A DNA stretch of 64,000 nucleotides, from assembly GCA_964528425.1 (NCBI GenBank), contig CAZGTD010000003.1:51509-115508 (forward strand), given 5' to 3'. The notes under the pieces are model-generated. The model did not search any database. It was given only the letters and a program-made list of their open reading frames with translations, and was not told the DNA's origin. The stretch comes from UBA3263 sp964528425. Lineage in GTDB: Bacteria > Bacteroidota > Bacteroidia > Bacteroidales > Muribaculaceae. A program made the translations under genes and the position numbers. This document shows positions 41,755 through 50,706 of the stretch, piece by piece (the stretch's first letter is position 1; each line of letters begins with the position of its first letter).

Positions 41755-42572
41755 AATCTTACTGAAGTTTTAAGCTGCGGAAAAGTCAGCTTTAGTATGC
41801 CGAGGTCGGAATCGACTTCGGCATAATTATCGCCCGAAAGTTCGCGGCCTGTGGCATCGAACCATTGCAGTTTAAAGTACCCCTCGAAACCGGTAGGCAT
41901 CAGCCTACCTTTAACCATGCCGCTATGCCAGCTTTGAGCGTTGGTTTTAGCGCCGTCGACGTAAATCAACTCATTACCCACCTGACTGAGGGTATATTGT
42001 CCGCCAATCACGGCAACTTTCGAATCGCCGTCGCGATCCAGATAACGCCATGTGCGGCCGGCGGCAATTTCATTTTCGGTGACCCCAGATTCAAGACGCC
42101 GGAATGAATCGGAATTTGTTTCAACTATAAGGTCTATAAGGTCGAATGAACCGGTGATACCTTCAGCGGTCACCAAACTGTCAGGGCGCTCCAAAACTGC
42201 CGTTGTAACTGCGCGCAACTCACGGTGACCGACAAGAATAGTGGCCGACGAATCGCTACCCCACTCTATTGCAATAGTATTGGCGCCCCCGGGGTCAACA
42301 ATTCCGCTGAGAGGGAACTTGACGCCGTTAACTTCCAGAACGCCCGTCGGCCGGTCAACTCCGTCGACAAATGTGTCGCTGCCAAGGGTCAAAAGCAGTT
42401 CCGCTCCCGACCAGCCAATCCGCCATTGCCCGGAACTCTTGCCGGCCGATGCACGAGCCTCAACCGCCCGGACTTCTCCGGCGGGCACGACAGCACTTGG
42501 TCCGGCAAAATAATTTACCCCGGCCGATGCCGTCGACCCCACTATAAGTGCACTTAGCAATAGTCTTTTCAT
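41745..42572 (-). CDS. Secreted protein of unknown function
   Basis: A 275-residue protein with a signal peptide (LLLSALIVGSTASA). The rest is beta-rich with many Gly/Asp/Ser residues, WRIGWSGAELLLTLGSDTFVDG early and GYFKLQWFDATGREL late. It is probably a periplasmic or surface beta-sandwich, since I recognise no catalytic motif. I prefer the ATG at 42572 because a -7 box overlaps the longer TTG start. The convergent overlap with the polyprenyl synthase is 10 nt. Confidence 0.65.
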   Translation of the reverse strand: MKRLLLSALIVGSTASAGVNYFAGPSAVVPAGEVRAVEARASAGKSSGQWRIGWSGAELLLTLGSDTFVDGVDRPTGVLEVNGVKFPLSGIVDPGGANTIAIEWGSDSSATILVGHRELRAVTTAVLERPDSLVTAEGITGSFDLIDLIVETNSDSFRRLESGVTENEIAAGRTWRYLDRDGDSKVAVIGGQYTLSQVGNELIYVDGAKTNAQSWHSGMVKGRLMPTGFEGYFKLQWFDATGRELSGDNYAEVDSDLGILKLTFPQLKTSVRFHD

Positions 42573-42578
42573 CTTCTG

Positions 42579-42586
42579 CAAAGATA
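42579..42586 (-). promoter_or_regulatory. -7 element of the secreted-protein gene
   Basis: TATCTTTG on the minus strand at 42586-42579, 7 nt before the ATG at 42572. No TTG stands at the -33 distance. Confidence 0.5.
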
Positions 42587-42605
42587 AGCAAAATATATGA
42601 ATCTA

Positions 42606-42636
42606 TTGTGAAAAACTTAATTTTATCGTAATTTTG
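42606..42636 (+). promoter_or_regulatory. Promoter of the chromate transporter pair
   Basis: TTG (42606-42608), a 20-nt spacer, TAATTTTG (42629-42636). The start codon follows 8 nt later, giving an almost leaderless transcript. Confidence 0.7.
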
Positions 42637-42643
42637 CACCGCT

Positions 42644-43216
42644 ATGAACTCTAACCCTCACGTTTATAGGTCTCTGTTTCTGACCTTTGCAAAAATCGGA
42701 GCCTTCACTTTTGGTGGAGGCTGGGCAATGATTGCCATTATGGAGCGGGAAATAGTCGACAAACACGGCTGGCTCACCCGCGAGGAATTTATGGACCAGC
42801 TCGCCGTGGCCCAGAGTATGCCGGGCATCTTAGCGGTAAACATCGCGGTTGCCGTGGGCGACAAAATCGCCGGCACGCGCGGCACTGTAGTCTCGGCGCT
42901 CGGAACCATTCTGCCATCGTTCCTGATTATTCTGGCCATTGCAATATTTCTCACCCCCGACATCATTAAAAATAACCCCACCATCGCGGCAATTTTCCGC
43001 GGCATACGCCCGGCCGTCGTTGCCTTGATTCTCGCACCGCTCGTCACCAACTGGAAAAGAGCGGGCATAACATGGAAAACGGCAATCATACCCATCGGGG
43101 CCGCTCTGCTGATATGGAGCAAGATTCCTGTTGTTTCGAACCCGATTCTCTATATAGTTCTTGGAATTGCCGGAGGCTGGTGGTTTTTCGGCAGAAAGGA
43201 GGAAAAAGCGCAATGA
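42644..43216 (+). CDS. Chromate transporter, first half (CHR domain)
   Basis: A 190-residue membrane protein containing one CHR domain (FTFGGGWAMIAIMEREIVDKHGWLTREEF, then AVAQSMPGILAVN) and about five to six TM helices. In short-chain ChrA systems two half-size proteins of opposite topology pair to move chromate or sulfate-like anions; the actual substrate in anaerobes is uncertain. The next gene is its partner, coupled by ATGA. Confidence 0.88.
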   Translation: MNSNPHVYRSLFLTFAKIGAFTFGGGWAMIAIMEREIVDKHGWLTREEFMDQLAVAQSMPGILAVNIAVAVGDKIAGTRGTVVSALGTILPSFLIILAIAIFLTPDIIKNNPTIAAIFRGIRPAVVALILAPLVTNWKRAGITWKTAIIPIGAALLIWSKIPVVSNPILYIVLGIAGGWWFFGRKEEKAQ

Positions 43217-43782
43217 TTTACCTGAAACTTATATGGTCATACCTTAAAATCGGCATTTTCGGCTTCGGCGGCGGTTATGCGATGTTAACCCTGATTGAAC
43301 GCGAAATAGTTGGCAACGGCTGGCTCACATCTACTGCGTTCACCGACATTGTTGCAATTTCGCAGATGACTCCCGGTCCTATCGGCATCAATTCTGCAAC
43401 CTACATCGGCTATATGGCTCCGGGGCTGAACAACCCGGAATTTTCATCGCCGCTGTGGGGACTGCTCGGTTCGGTGTTGTGCACTCTGGCGGTTGTTTTA
43501 CCCAGCTATCTGATTGTACTCTATGCCAGCCATGTTATTGCGCGCCATAAAGATTCACTCATAGTCCAGGGCATTTTCAAAGGTTTACGCCCGGTAACTA
43601 TCGGACTGATTGCTTCGGCAGCCCTGCTGCTGATGAACGCCGACAACTTCGGCTCTACCTCGCCCGACATTATAAAGAGCATAATAATATGTGTGGCCGC
43701 ATTCGCGGCCACATATTTCGCCAAGCTGCACCCGATTTTGGTTATCTGCGCAGCCGGGCTGATAGGATTTCTGATTTATTAA
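43213..43782 (+). CDS. Chromate transporter, second half (CHR domain)
   Basis: A 189-residue protein with a CHR domain: IGIFGFGGGYAMLTLIEREIV and ISQMTPGPIGINSATYIGYM, with five to six TM helices. I chose the ATG at 43213, overlapping the first half's stop; the longer frame reads through the other gene. It forms the heterodimeric transporter. It converges on the ABC permease gene, whose stop overlaps its own. Confidence 0.88.
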   Translation: MIYLKLIWSYLKIGIFGFGGGYAMLTLIEREIVGNGWLTSTAFTDIVAISQMTPGPIGINSATYIGYMAPGLNNPEFSSPLWGLLGSVLCTLAVVLPSYLIVLYASHVIARHKDSLIVQGIFKGLRPVTIGLIASAALLLMNADNFGSTSPDIIKSIIICVAAFAATYFAKLHPILVICAAGLIGFLIY

Positions 43783-45089
43783 GCCTGACGCATCCAGCGC
43801 AAAAGGTCTTTTGGAGTCGGTTTCTTCCCATACATGAAGATGCCGACTCTATATATTTTGCCGGCAAACCATATTGCAAACACTACCGAAACTATCATTA
43901 TAGCAATAGAGGTTGTAATTTCCCAGCCCGGAACGCCAAAAGGCAACCGGCCCATCATAACCATCGGCGCAGTGAATGGAATCATCGACATTACTACTGC
44001 AAACACCGACCCCGGATCCTGAACGATTACCATTGCCGCAAAAAAGCCTATCATTATCGGCAACATGGCAATCATCTGCAACTGCGATGAATCCTGAACG
44101 TTATCCACACTCGCACCAATCATTGCAAAAATCGCTGCATAGAAAAGATATCCCAAAATCAGGAAAACCATCAGCAGGCCAAGAACGTAAACAACATAGC
44201 CGATATTGGAGAAGGTGCCTATCAGGTGGGCCAGGTCAACGTCGATATTGGCCGCAGAAGCATCGACCGCCCCGGAATTAACCGCTGCAGCTTCGGCCAT
44301 AACGTCGGCCGGAATAACCATCGGAAGCAAAAGCGTTGTGCAAAGAATTATTACCACTCCCCAAATAATAATCTGAGTTAGGGCAACAAGGCCAACGCCG
44401 ATAATCTTGCCAAGCATCAGCTGCATAGGCTTAACCGAGCTGACAATGATTTCCAAAACGCGGTTGCCCTTTTCTTCAATTATGGAGTTCATAATCAGGG
44501 CCCCATACATAGTTATAAAGAAATAGAGAACCAAGTTAAGCAGCATTCCTCCAACCGAACTCATTTCGGCACTCTGCTCCTCGCCCTCGTCGTCGGCATT
44601 TTCAACCCGGATGCTCTTAACGGTCACCGGAGTCCTAACGTCGGCCAGAATAGCATCAAGATTCTCAATGTTATAGGTCTTCAGCTTCTCGTCCTGCAGA
44701 ATTTTTTCCATCTGCTCAACCACAGTGCGCTCCAGCGGAGCCGAAACGGTGTTCGGCGTAAGAATCCTAACCCCGTTGGGATTAGCAAGAATATTGCGGT
44801 CGATAATCAATATACCGTAGATTGAATCGGTTGACAGAAGCTCATCCTGAGGCATATCAGCCGGAAAGAAGCGAACATCGTCGGAGTTTTGAAGTTTCGG
44901 CAAAATAAGGCCCGAATCATCAATTACGGCAACATTTTTGGTCGACGACGGGGCAAGTATCATTATCAGGGCCGGCACGCACGACAGCAAGAGAATCAAA
45001 ATCGGAACTACAAGTGTAGTTACAATAAAACTCTTTTTATTAACGCGTTCGAGATATTCGCGCTTTATAATCAATGAAGTATTGTTCAT
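43779..45089 (-). CDS. ABC-2 permease (NatB-like exporter)
   Basis: A 436-residue inner-membrane subunit. An N-terminal TM (IVTTLVVPILILLLSCVPAL), a periplasmic domain of about 130 residues and five or six C-terminal helices with NSIIEEKGNRVLEIIVSSVKP match the NatB/ABC2_membrane_3 type, involved in Na+ or drug export. It pairs with the ATPase just upstream (ATGA overlap). The stop overlaps the chromate transporter stop from the opposite strand. Confidence 0.9.
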   Translation of the reverse strand: MNNTSLIIKREYLERVNKKSFIVTTLVVPILILLLSCVPALIMILAPSSTKNVAVIDDSGLILPKLQNSDDVRFFPADMPQDELLSTDSIYGILIIDRNILANPNGVRILTPNTVSAPLERTVVEQMEKILQDEKLKTYNIENLDAILADVRTPVTVKSIRVENADDEGEEQSAEMSSVGGMLLNLVLYFFITMYGALIMNSIIEEKGNRVLEIIVSSVKPMQLMLGKIIGVGLVALTQIIIWGVVIILCTTLLLPMVIPADVMAEAAAVNSGAVDASAANIDVDLAHLIGTFSNIGYVVYVLGLLMVFLILGYLFYAAIFAMIGASVDNVQDSSQLQMIAMLPIMIGFFAAMVIVQDPGSVFAVVMSMIPFTAPMVMMGRLPFGVPGWEITTSIAIMIVSVVFAIWFAGKIYRVGIFMYGKKPTPKDLLRWMRQA

Positions 45090-46006
45090 TTGTTTGCTTC
45101 GTTAACTGCTGAAATAAAAATATCGTTCATAGTGGGCAGATTTTCGTTAAGTCCCACCATCTGGGCGGCCGAATTCACAGCCTCAATAGCCTCACGGAGC
45201 TCAACCCCGGGGCGCAGCTTAACGCTAAGACGCGTTCTGTCGAACGGTTCGGCTGCGATATCCGAACTCTCAACCAGCGGCATCAGTTTGGGAATAACTG
45301 CTGTTGCATCGCCCTGTACCGTAAAATCATAGCGTCCTTTGGCAAACTGGCGCTTAACCTCTTCTACGTTGCCCGACAAAATATTCTTCGAGCGGTTAAT
45401 CAGGGTAAAGGAATCGCAAATTTCCTCGACACTGCTCATATTATGGGTCGAAAAAATAATCGTTGCACCTGCATCGCGCAAACGAAGAATCTCATCTTTA
45501 AGCAATTGCGCGTTCAGCGGGTCGAAGCCAGAAAAAGGTTCGTCGAAAATCAAAAGTTTCGGTTCGTGAAGAACAGTGACTATAAACTGCACCTTCTGGG
45601 CCATGCCTTTTGAAAGCTCCGACACCTTTTTGTTCCACCACGACATAATTTCAAACTTTTCAAACCATGCCTTAAGTCGCGCTTCGGCATCGCGGCGGCT
45701 CAAGCCCTTAAGACGGGCAAAAAACATTGCCTGCTCGCCAACCTTCATTTTTTTATAAAGGCCGCGCTCTTCGGGCAGGTAGCCAATGTTTACCAAGTCT
45801 TTATCGGTCAGCGGGTGGCCATCGAACATAACCGAACCCGAATCGGGCACTGTTATATGGTTGATTATGCGGATTAAAGTGGTTTTGCCCGCGCCATTAG
45901 GCCCGAGAAGCCCGTAAACAGACCCGCGGGGCACAGCGAGCGACACGTTGCTGAGCGCAACATGGTTGGTAAACTTTTTGTTTACCTCGTTAACTTCAAG
46001 AATCAT
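45086..46006 (-). CDS. ABC transporter ATP-binding protein (NatA-like)
   Basis: A 306-residue ATPase with Walker A GPNGAGKTT, Q-loop IGYLPEERGLYKKMK (NatA/CcmA-like), signature VSELSKGMAQKVQF and Walker B LLIFDEPFSGFD; a C-terminal accessory region follows (about 225-306). It energises export by the adjacent permease. It follows the small secreted protein gene by 15 nt and probably shares its promoter. Confidence 0.93.
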   Translation of the reverse strand: MILEVNEVNKKFTNHVALSNVSLAVPRGSVYGLLGPNGAGKTTLIRIINHITVPDSGSVMFDGHPLTDKDLVNIGYLPEERGLYKKMKVGEQAMFFARLKGLSRRDAEARLKAWFEKFEIMSWWNKKVSELSKGMAQKVQFIVTVLHEPKLLIFDEPFSGFDPLNAQLLKDEILRLRDAGATIIFSTHNMSSVEEICDSFTLINRSKNILSGNVEEVKRQFAKGRYDFTVQGDATAVIPKLMPLVESSDIAAEPFDRTRLSVKLRPGVELREAIEAVNSAAQMVGLNENLPTMNDIFISAVNEANK

Positions 46007-46021
46007 AACGTAATGAAAGAA

Positions 46022-46321
46022 TTAGCGGACTACTACCTTTTTCGACCACTTTGCGGTTCGAACTATATAGCAACCTTTGGGAAGCTCAACCTTAACGGAC
46101 GAGTCATCAACGGCCACGGCTTTAACCTTCTGGCCGGTTATGGAATAGATTTCAAAGCTTTCGCGGCCCGAAGCCTGAAGGCGAATTCCGCCTTCAACGC
46201 TTTGCGCAACGCTCTCGGCAGCAACAACTTCGACCTGATCGTCAGCTGCTGCCACAAAGCTCATTGCTCCGCCAAAAAAGGCGGCAGCACACAAAATCGC
46301 TATGCGGAATAATCTTTTCAT
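46022..46321 (-). CDS. Small secreted protein with T9SS-like C-terminal domain
   Basis: A 99-residue protein: signal peptide (ILCAAAFFGGAMSFVAA), short acidic segment, then a module resembling a type IX secretion type A sorting domain (YSITGQKVKAV, then ELPKGCYIVRTAKWSKKVVVR). Almost the whole mature protein is that module, so the protein is a sorting domain without cargo, or a small protein merely sharing the fold. Its promoter is clear, and the ABC exporter genes follow. Confidence 0.65.
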   Translation of the reverse strand: MKRLFRIAILCAAAFFGGAMSFVAAADDQVEVVAAESVAQSVEGGIRLQASGRESFEIYSITGQKVKAVAVDDSSVKVELPKGCYIVRTAKWSKKVVVR

Positions 46322-46325
46322 AACG

Positions 46326-46356
46326 CAAAGTTACAAAAAATATTTCATCCCACCAA
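46326..46356 (-). promoter_or_regulatory. Promoter of the small secreted protein/ABC exporter unit
   Basis: On the minus strand TTG (46356-46354), a 20-nt spacer and TAACTTTG (46333-46326), 4 nt before the ATG at 46321. A nearly leaderless transcript is expected. Confidence 0.75.
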
Positions 46357-46376
46357 AATTTTCCCAAAAAAAATTA

Positions 46377-47534
46377 TTATTTGAGGCGGGAGAGGGCGCG
46401 ACGGAGGGTTTCGACGGGGGCGCATAGCGAAATGCGCACATAGCGCTGACCGTTGGTGCCGAATATGAAGCCGGGGGTAATGAACACGCGTTTGTTGTAG
46501 AGAATGTCGTCAACAAACTCTTCGGGGTCTTCAACCGTGTCGGGGAGTTTGCCCCAAAGGAACATGCCTCGCTGCCTGGGGTCGAAAGTGCAGCCGAGGG
46601 CAGCCATGATTTCTTCGGCCACCTTGCGGCGCGACGCATAGTGGCCATTGAGTTCGGCGCTCCATTCGGGCCCTTGCTTCAGAGCTTCGACAGCCGCGAG
46701 CATAACAGGCTTGAACTGTCCGGAATCGACGTTGCTCTTGACTTTAACAATCCACTGCAGGAATGTAGGATTTGTTGCAACCATGGCCATGCGCCATCCG
46801 GCCATGTTATGACTTTTGGAAAGGGAGTTCATTTCAATGCAAATATCGCGCGCGCCTTCGGCCGCCAGTATACTCAACGGAGCGGAGTCATTGAGAATCA
46901 GCGAATAGGGATTATCGTGGGCAATAACGATATTGTGTTTGCGCCCGAAATCAACAATGCGCTGGAACAATTCTTTGGAGGCGGGGGCTCCGGTTGGCAT
47001 GTGAGGATAATTTACCCACATCAGCTTGATGCGATCAAGAGGCAGACGCTCAAGCGCCTCAAAGTCAGGTTGCCAGTCATTTTCCTCGGTGAGATCGTAA
47101 GGGAAAATTTCGGCCTCGACAAGTTTGCTGACTGAAGTGTAGGTCGGATAGCCGGGATTCGGCACCAGAACTCCGTCGCCGGGGTTCAGCAAAGCCAGCG
47201 AAATATGAAGAATACCCTCTTTTGAGCCGATCAGAGGCAACAACTCGGTTTCGGGGTCGAGACTCACACCGTAGGTTCTCTTATACCAATCGGCCATTGC
47301 ACGCCTCAGCTCCGGAAGCCCTGCAAACGGCTGATAGCTATGGGTGTCCGGACGATGTGCGGCCTCACACAAAGCCTCTATTGCGGCCACAGGGGGCATA
47401 CGGTCCGGTCCGCCGATACCGAGCGAAATAATATCGTAGCCCCGGGCATTCAGCTGAGCAACCTCGCGGAGCTTGCCGGCGAAGTAATATGGCTTTACGT
47501 TTTGAACGCGATTAGAGGGTTGTATTGCTTTCAT
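46377..47534 (-). CDS. PLP-dependent class I/II aminotransferase (aromatic type)
   Basis: A 385-residue fold-type I aminotransferase with SLGIGGPDRMPP near the N-terminus, VNYPHMPTGA (PLP-ring region), AHDNPYSLI, and the catalytic Lys in MNSLSKSHNMAGWRMAM. It resembles the DapL/aspartate-aminotransferase-like proteins next to pheA in Bacteroidales. Conversion of phenylpyruvate to phenylalanine is likely. The ATG at 47534 is preferred to an upstream TTG. It overlaps the dehydratase gene by 23 nt. Confidence 0.88.
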   Translation of the reverse strand: MKAIQPSNRVQNVKPYYFAGKLREVAQLNARGYDIISLGIGGPDRMPPVAAIEALCEAAHRPDTHSYQPFAGLPELRRAMADWYKRTYGVSLDPETELLPLIGSKEGILHISLALLNPGDGVLVPNPGYPTYTSVSKLVEAEIFPYDLTEENDWQPDFEALERLPLDRIKLMWVNYPHMPTGAPASKELFQRIVDFGRKHNIVIAHDNPYSLILNDSAPLSILAAEGARDICIEMNSLSKSHNMAGWRMAMVATNPTFLQWIVKVKSNVDSGQFKPVMLAAVEALKQGPEWSAELNGHYASRRKVAEEIMAALGCTFDPRQRGMFLWGKLPDTVEDPEEFVDDILYNKRVFITPGFIFGTNGQRYVRISLCAPVETLRRALSRLK

Positions 47535-48387
47535 TGTATTCTCCAAGAATTTTGAGATCGTTTATCAATGGACGCACGGCATCAATGGCCTGCTGATAGC
47601 GGGCATAGCTATCGTAGGTAAGGTCGAGATAGAAGCGATATTCCCACTCGCGACCAAGAATAGGCATTGACTGAATTTTCGACAGGTTAATATCGTAGAA
47701 CGTCAGTATGGTTAACACCTTCGACAGGGCGCCGCGCGTGTGGGGCAATGTAAACACAATCGAGGCCTTATTGAGCAATTCGGGGCGTGGACGCAGCTCT
47801 GACGCGAGCAGCGAATCGGCCAGAACCAAAAAGCGGGTAAAGTTGCGCTTGTTGGTTTCAATGCCTTTTTCGAGAATCTGAAGCCCGTAAAGGTCGGCGG
47901 CAAGCTCGCCGCAAACGGCGGCGTGACCGGCAAGTTTGTGTGAGGCGATTTCCTCGGCGGAACCCGCCGTGTCGAACTTTTCAACCATTTTCATCCGGGG
48001 ATGCCGACGCAGAAATTGCTCACATTGCATCAGCGCCATTGCGTGGGAGTTGACCTCGGTAATGGAGTCGAGGGTTTCGCCCGGCAGCGAGCACAACACA
48101 TGAGAAATACGCATCTTATACTCACCGATAATGCTCACGGGGCTCTGACGCATCAACTCGTGATTGGCAAGCAGCGCACCTGCAATAGTATTTTCAATGG
48201 CAACGATGCCGAGCAGCGACGCATCGGCACTCATTGCATCGAAAAGTTCAGGAAAAGAGTTGCAGGGTAAGGTTTCTATGGCTTCGATTCCGCGTTCGGC
48301 AAAAAACTTGCGGGCGGCGGCGTCGTGAAAGCAACCGGCAATACCTTGAATTGCAACTTTCGGTATATTTGGGAGTAATCGCTTCAT
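47512..48387 (-). CDS. pheA: Prephenate dehydratase with ACT domain
   Basis: Converts prephenate to phenylpyruvate in phenylalanine synthesis. The 291-residue enzyme has the periplasmic-binding-like dehydratase domain (KVAIQGIAGCFHDAAARKF; GIVAIENTIAGA; the TRF motif in NFTRFLVL near residue 182) and a C-terminal ACT regulatory domain (SIVFTLPHTRGALSKVLTIL; ESRP-like pattern weak), probably binding phenylalanine as feedback inhibitor. No chorismate mutase domain is fused. The start at 48387 is the first ATG; the longer frame uses TTG. Confidence 0.93.
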   Translation of the reverse strand: MKRLLPNIPKVAIQGIAGCFHDAAARKFFAERGIEAIETLPCNSFPELFDAMSADASLLGIVAIENTIAGALLANHELMRQSPVSIIGEYKMRISHVLCSLPGETLDSITEVNSHAMALMQCEQFLRRHPRMKMVEKFDTAGSAEEIASHKLAGHAAVCGELAADLYGLQILEKGIETNKRNFTRFLVLADSLLASELRPRPELLNKASIVFTLPHTRGALSKVLTILTFYDINLSKIQSMPILGREWEYRFYLDLTYDSYARYQQAIDAVRPLINDLKILGEYNESNTTL

Positions 48388-48445
48388 ATTCTCAATAATC
48401 AATGCGCAAAAATAGCGATTTTTTTTGACCTGAGAAAATTAAAAG

Positions 48446-49045
48446 CTACAGGTAAACCGGCGAAAGGGGATGGCCATCGGCTGCGGGAGCGACCTTAACA
48501 GCGCCCGACAAGCCATCGGGCCTCGATTTCTGCGGCTCGATTATGCGGCGATACATATATGGGAGCAACCGGAACACGTTTACCTTCAAAAAGAATTTAA
48601 ACGGTTGGATAGTCATTGTTGACCCTTCGGAATTAAGGGTGAGGGTGAAGCCACGCGGAATACTCAATCCGGTGCGGCGCGCGAAATCAGTATAAAGACG
48701 AGCTTCATACACGCCCGGCTTAGGTGTGGGCTGCAAATGGCCGATAACAGTTCCCGGACGCACCGTGCGCCAGGGAGAACGCAACATTACCATGCGCATT
48801 CGCGCGGGCGCAAGAGTAGTAACCGGCTCGGCACGCTCAATTGCAAAAAGCGCACCGCCATCGGTCATCTGCCATATTCCTTCGGCCGGGCATAGCGGCA
48901 GCGATTCAAGCCTGCGGGCAACCGAATCGGAGCTATCGTAGCCGCTCAAAACCGTCGACACCCGGGGCAGCTCCTTGAGGAACGCTCCCGAGCAAGCAGT
49001 TGAAACTACCAGCACGGCTATAATCAGCAATAAGAACCTTTTCAT
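48446..49045 (-). CDS. Lipoprotein of unknown function
   Basis: A 199-residue lipoprotein with lipobox at Cys18 (VVSTACSGA). The body is beta-rich with RMRMVMLRSPWRTVRPGTVIGHLQPTP and LSIPRGFTLTLNSEG; I recognise no family. It is divergent from the sigma factor gene across a 187-nt gap and lies upstream of pheA. No catalytic residues are evident. Confidence 0.7.
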   Translation of the reverse strand: MKRFLLLIIAVLVVSTACSGAFLKELPRVSTVLSGYDSSDSVARRLESLPLCPAEGIWQMTDGGALFAIERAEPVTTLAPARMRMVMLRSPWRTVRPGTVIGHLQPTPKPGVYEARLYTDFARRTGLSIPRGFTLTLNSEGSTMTIQPFKFFLKVNVFRLLPYMYRRIIEPQKSRPDGLSGAVKVAPAADGHPLSPVYL

Positions 49046-49098
49046 GATGAACCGATATAATTATCCATTGAAATAACGAAAAAAGTTGCGGAAATATT

Positions 49099-49128
49099 TT
49101 GTCACATCGAAATTTTTTCGTAACTTTG
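49099..49128 (+). promoter_or_regulatory. Promoter of the sigma-ruvC-metY operon
   Basis: TTG (49099-49101), a 19-nt spacer, TAACTTTG (49121-49128). The leader to the ATG at 49233 is about 100 nt, and I see no riboswitch in it. Confidence 0.75.
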
Positions 49129-49232
49129 CACTTACCTGAATAAAATTTAATCTACAACAAACCATTTTTAACACCATACTGCCTATCGCCCACTGCTACT
49201 CTAAATAATTAAAATTAAGAGACATAGACGCA

Positions 49233-49829
49233 ATGCAGCAACAACTGACTAAGCTCACCGACAAGGAGTTGGTGACCGCTTACGCCAATGGTGACAACAT
49301 GGCTTTCGATACCCTTTTAGGGCGCTACGAAAAACCACTCTTCAGCTATATACTGACCATTGTTAAAGACGAAGACCTGGCAAACGACATTTTCCAGGAA
49401 ACTTTCGTTAAGGCCATCACGGTTATCCGCGAAGGCCGATATGAAGACAACGGTCGCTTCGGAGCTTGGCTCAACCGTGTAGCCCACAATAAGATTATCG
49501 ACCATTATCGCCGCTCCAAAACCGAAAATACCGTCAGCAACGATGCCGACGACGAACTCGACCTTTTCAGCGCCGGTGCGCTGACCCAGGAATCGATCGA
49601 AGACACTATTGTCGGCGATCAGCTCACGCGCGACCTTCGCCGCCTGGTGTCGGAACTCCCCGACGTTCAGCGTCAGGTACTGATGATGCGAATCTACCGC
49701 GACATGTCGTTCAAAGAAATCGCCGAAGAAACCGGCGTCAGCATCAACACGGCCCTGGGCCGTATGCGCTACGCCCTGCGCAACATGCGCCGCATGGCTG
49801 AAGAAAACCGCATTCTTGAATCGGCATGA
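49233..49829 (+). CDS. RNA polymerase sigma-70 family factor (ECF-like)
   Basis: A 198-residue sigma factor: region 2 (LLGRYEKPLFSYILTIVKDEDLAND then QETFVKAITVIREGRYEDNGRFGAWLNRVAHNKIID) and region 4 (LPDVQRQVLMMRIYRDMSFKEIAEETGVSINTALGRMRYALRNM). The linker is acidic (NDADDELDLF). Unlike typical ECF genes, no anti-sigma gene follows; instead it is coupled by overlaps to DUF4286, ruvC and metY. It may thus be a constitutive or growth-linked sigma factor. Confidence 0.9.
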   Translation: MQQQLTKLTDKELVTAYANGDNMAFDTLLGRYEKPLFSYILTIVKDEDLANDIFQETFVKAITVIREGRYEDNGRFGAWLNRVAHNKIIDHYRRSKTENTVSNDADDELDLFSAGALTQESIEDTIVGDQLTRDLRRLVSELPDVQRQVLMMRIYRDMSFKEIAEETGVSINTALGRMRYALRNMRRMAEENRILESA

Positions 49830-50128
49830 GCGTGCTTTTAAACACATCCTTCTTTTTTGCCCCGCAGGTTACCGACGAGGTTAAATCTGCGCTGCGGCAA
49901 CAGTGGATACCGGCAGCAAACGCTGCCGGCGAGTCGCCCGCAACCTGTTTGCGCCTCCCTGCCGAAGAGGGAATCATGCGCCTGGCCGTGCAAACCCGCT
50001 TTGCATCGGCCCAAGCCGCCGAGGCCTTTCGCCTCAGCAGCGAACCTATTGCCGCCGAACTGTTCAACAAGCTCGGCGCAGACGCTTTTACCTGTTTTTC
50101 AACAGTGATGGATATTATTGACCTGTGA
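49826..50128 (+). CDS. DUF4286 family protein
   Basis: A 100-residue cytoplasmic protein with the DUF4286 layout: beta start (MSVLLNTSFFFAPQVTDEVK), WIPAANAAG-type loop, beta (MRLAVQTRFAS) and helical C-terminus ending in FTCFSTVMDII. The family is Bacteroidetes-enriched; function unknown. It overlaps the sigma stop (ATGA) and the ruvC start (GTGA), and is usually found beside ruvC. Confidence 0.8.
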   Translation: MSVLLNTSFFFAPQVTDEVKSALRQQWIPAANAAGESPATCLRLPAEEGIMRLAVQTRFASAQAAEAFRLSSEPIAAELFNKLGADAFTCFSTVMDIIDL

Positions 50129-50706
50129 ACCTGCGCGATTTCGACAAAATCATCATCGGCATCGATCCCGGAACCAACGTTATGGGCTACGGTATTCTGG
50201 GCATCCGCCAAAAAACGCCATGCTGCATTGCCCTTGGCGTTATTAAATTGTCGAGATTCGAAAGCCACTACCTGCGTTTGCGCCGCATCTACGAGCGCGT
50301 TCAGGGTCTGGTTGAACAATATCTGCCCGACGAAATGGCCATTGAAGCACCCTTTTTCGGAAAAAACGTGCAATCAATGCTGAAGCTCGGGCGCGCACAG
50401 GGCGTTGCAATGGCCGCTGCACTGAGCCGCGACGTGCCCATAACCGAATATGAACCGCGAAAAATCAAAATGGCCATAACCGGCAACGGTGCAGCCTCGA
50501 AAGAACAGGTGCAGGAAATGCTGCGCCGAATTCTCAAAATTTCGCGCGAAACGCTCGAAGGCGAGGCTCTTGATGCCACCGACGCCCTCGGCGCCGCATT
50601 GTGTCATCACTACGAGTCATCACGTCCCCAACCGGTCGCCGGGCCGAAATCGTGGAAAGACTTCATCGCAAAAAATCCCGACCGAATTACACAACCTAAA
50701 AAATGA
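50125..50706 (+). CDS. ruvC: Crossover junction endodeoxyribonuclease RuvC
   Basis: Resolves Holliday junctions together with RuvAB. The 193-residue protein has catalytic acids in IIGIDPGTNVMGYG (Asp), AIEAPFFGKNV (Glu) and EALDATDALGAALCH (Asp pair), the RNase H-like fold. The start is GTG at 50125, overlapping the DUF4286 stop; the C-terminal tail is basic and longer than in E. coli. The stop overlaps the metY start (ATGA). Confidence 0.95.
   Translation: MNLRDFDKIIIGIDPGTNVMGYGILGIRQKTPCCIALGVIKLSRFESHYLRLRRIYERVQGLVEQYLPDEMAIEAPFFGKNVQSMLKLGRAQGVAMAAALSRDVPITEYEPRKIKMAITGNGAASKEQVQEMLRRILKISRETLEGEALDATDALGAALCHHYESSRPQPVAGPKSWKDFIAKNPDRITQPKK

Noticed and set aside
43072..43212. 47-residue extension of the second chromate transporter half
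   Set aside because: Reads through the coding end of the first half in another frame; the ATGA overlap at 43213 is the natural start.
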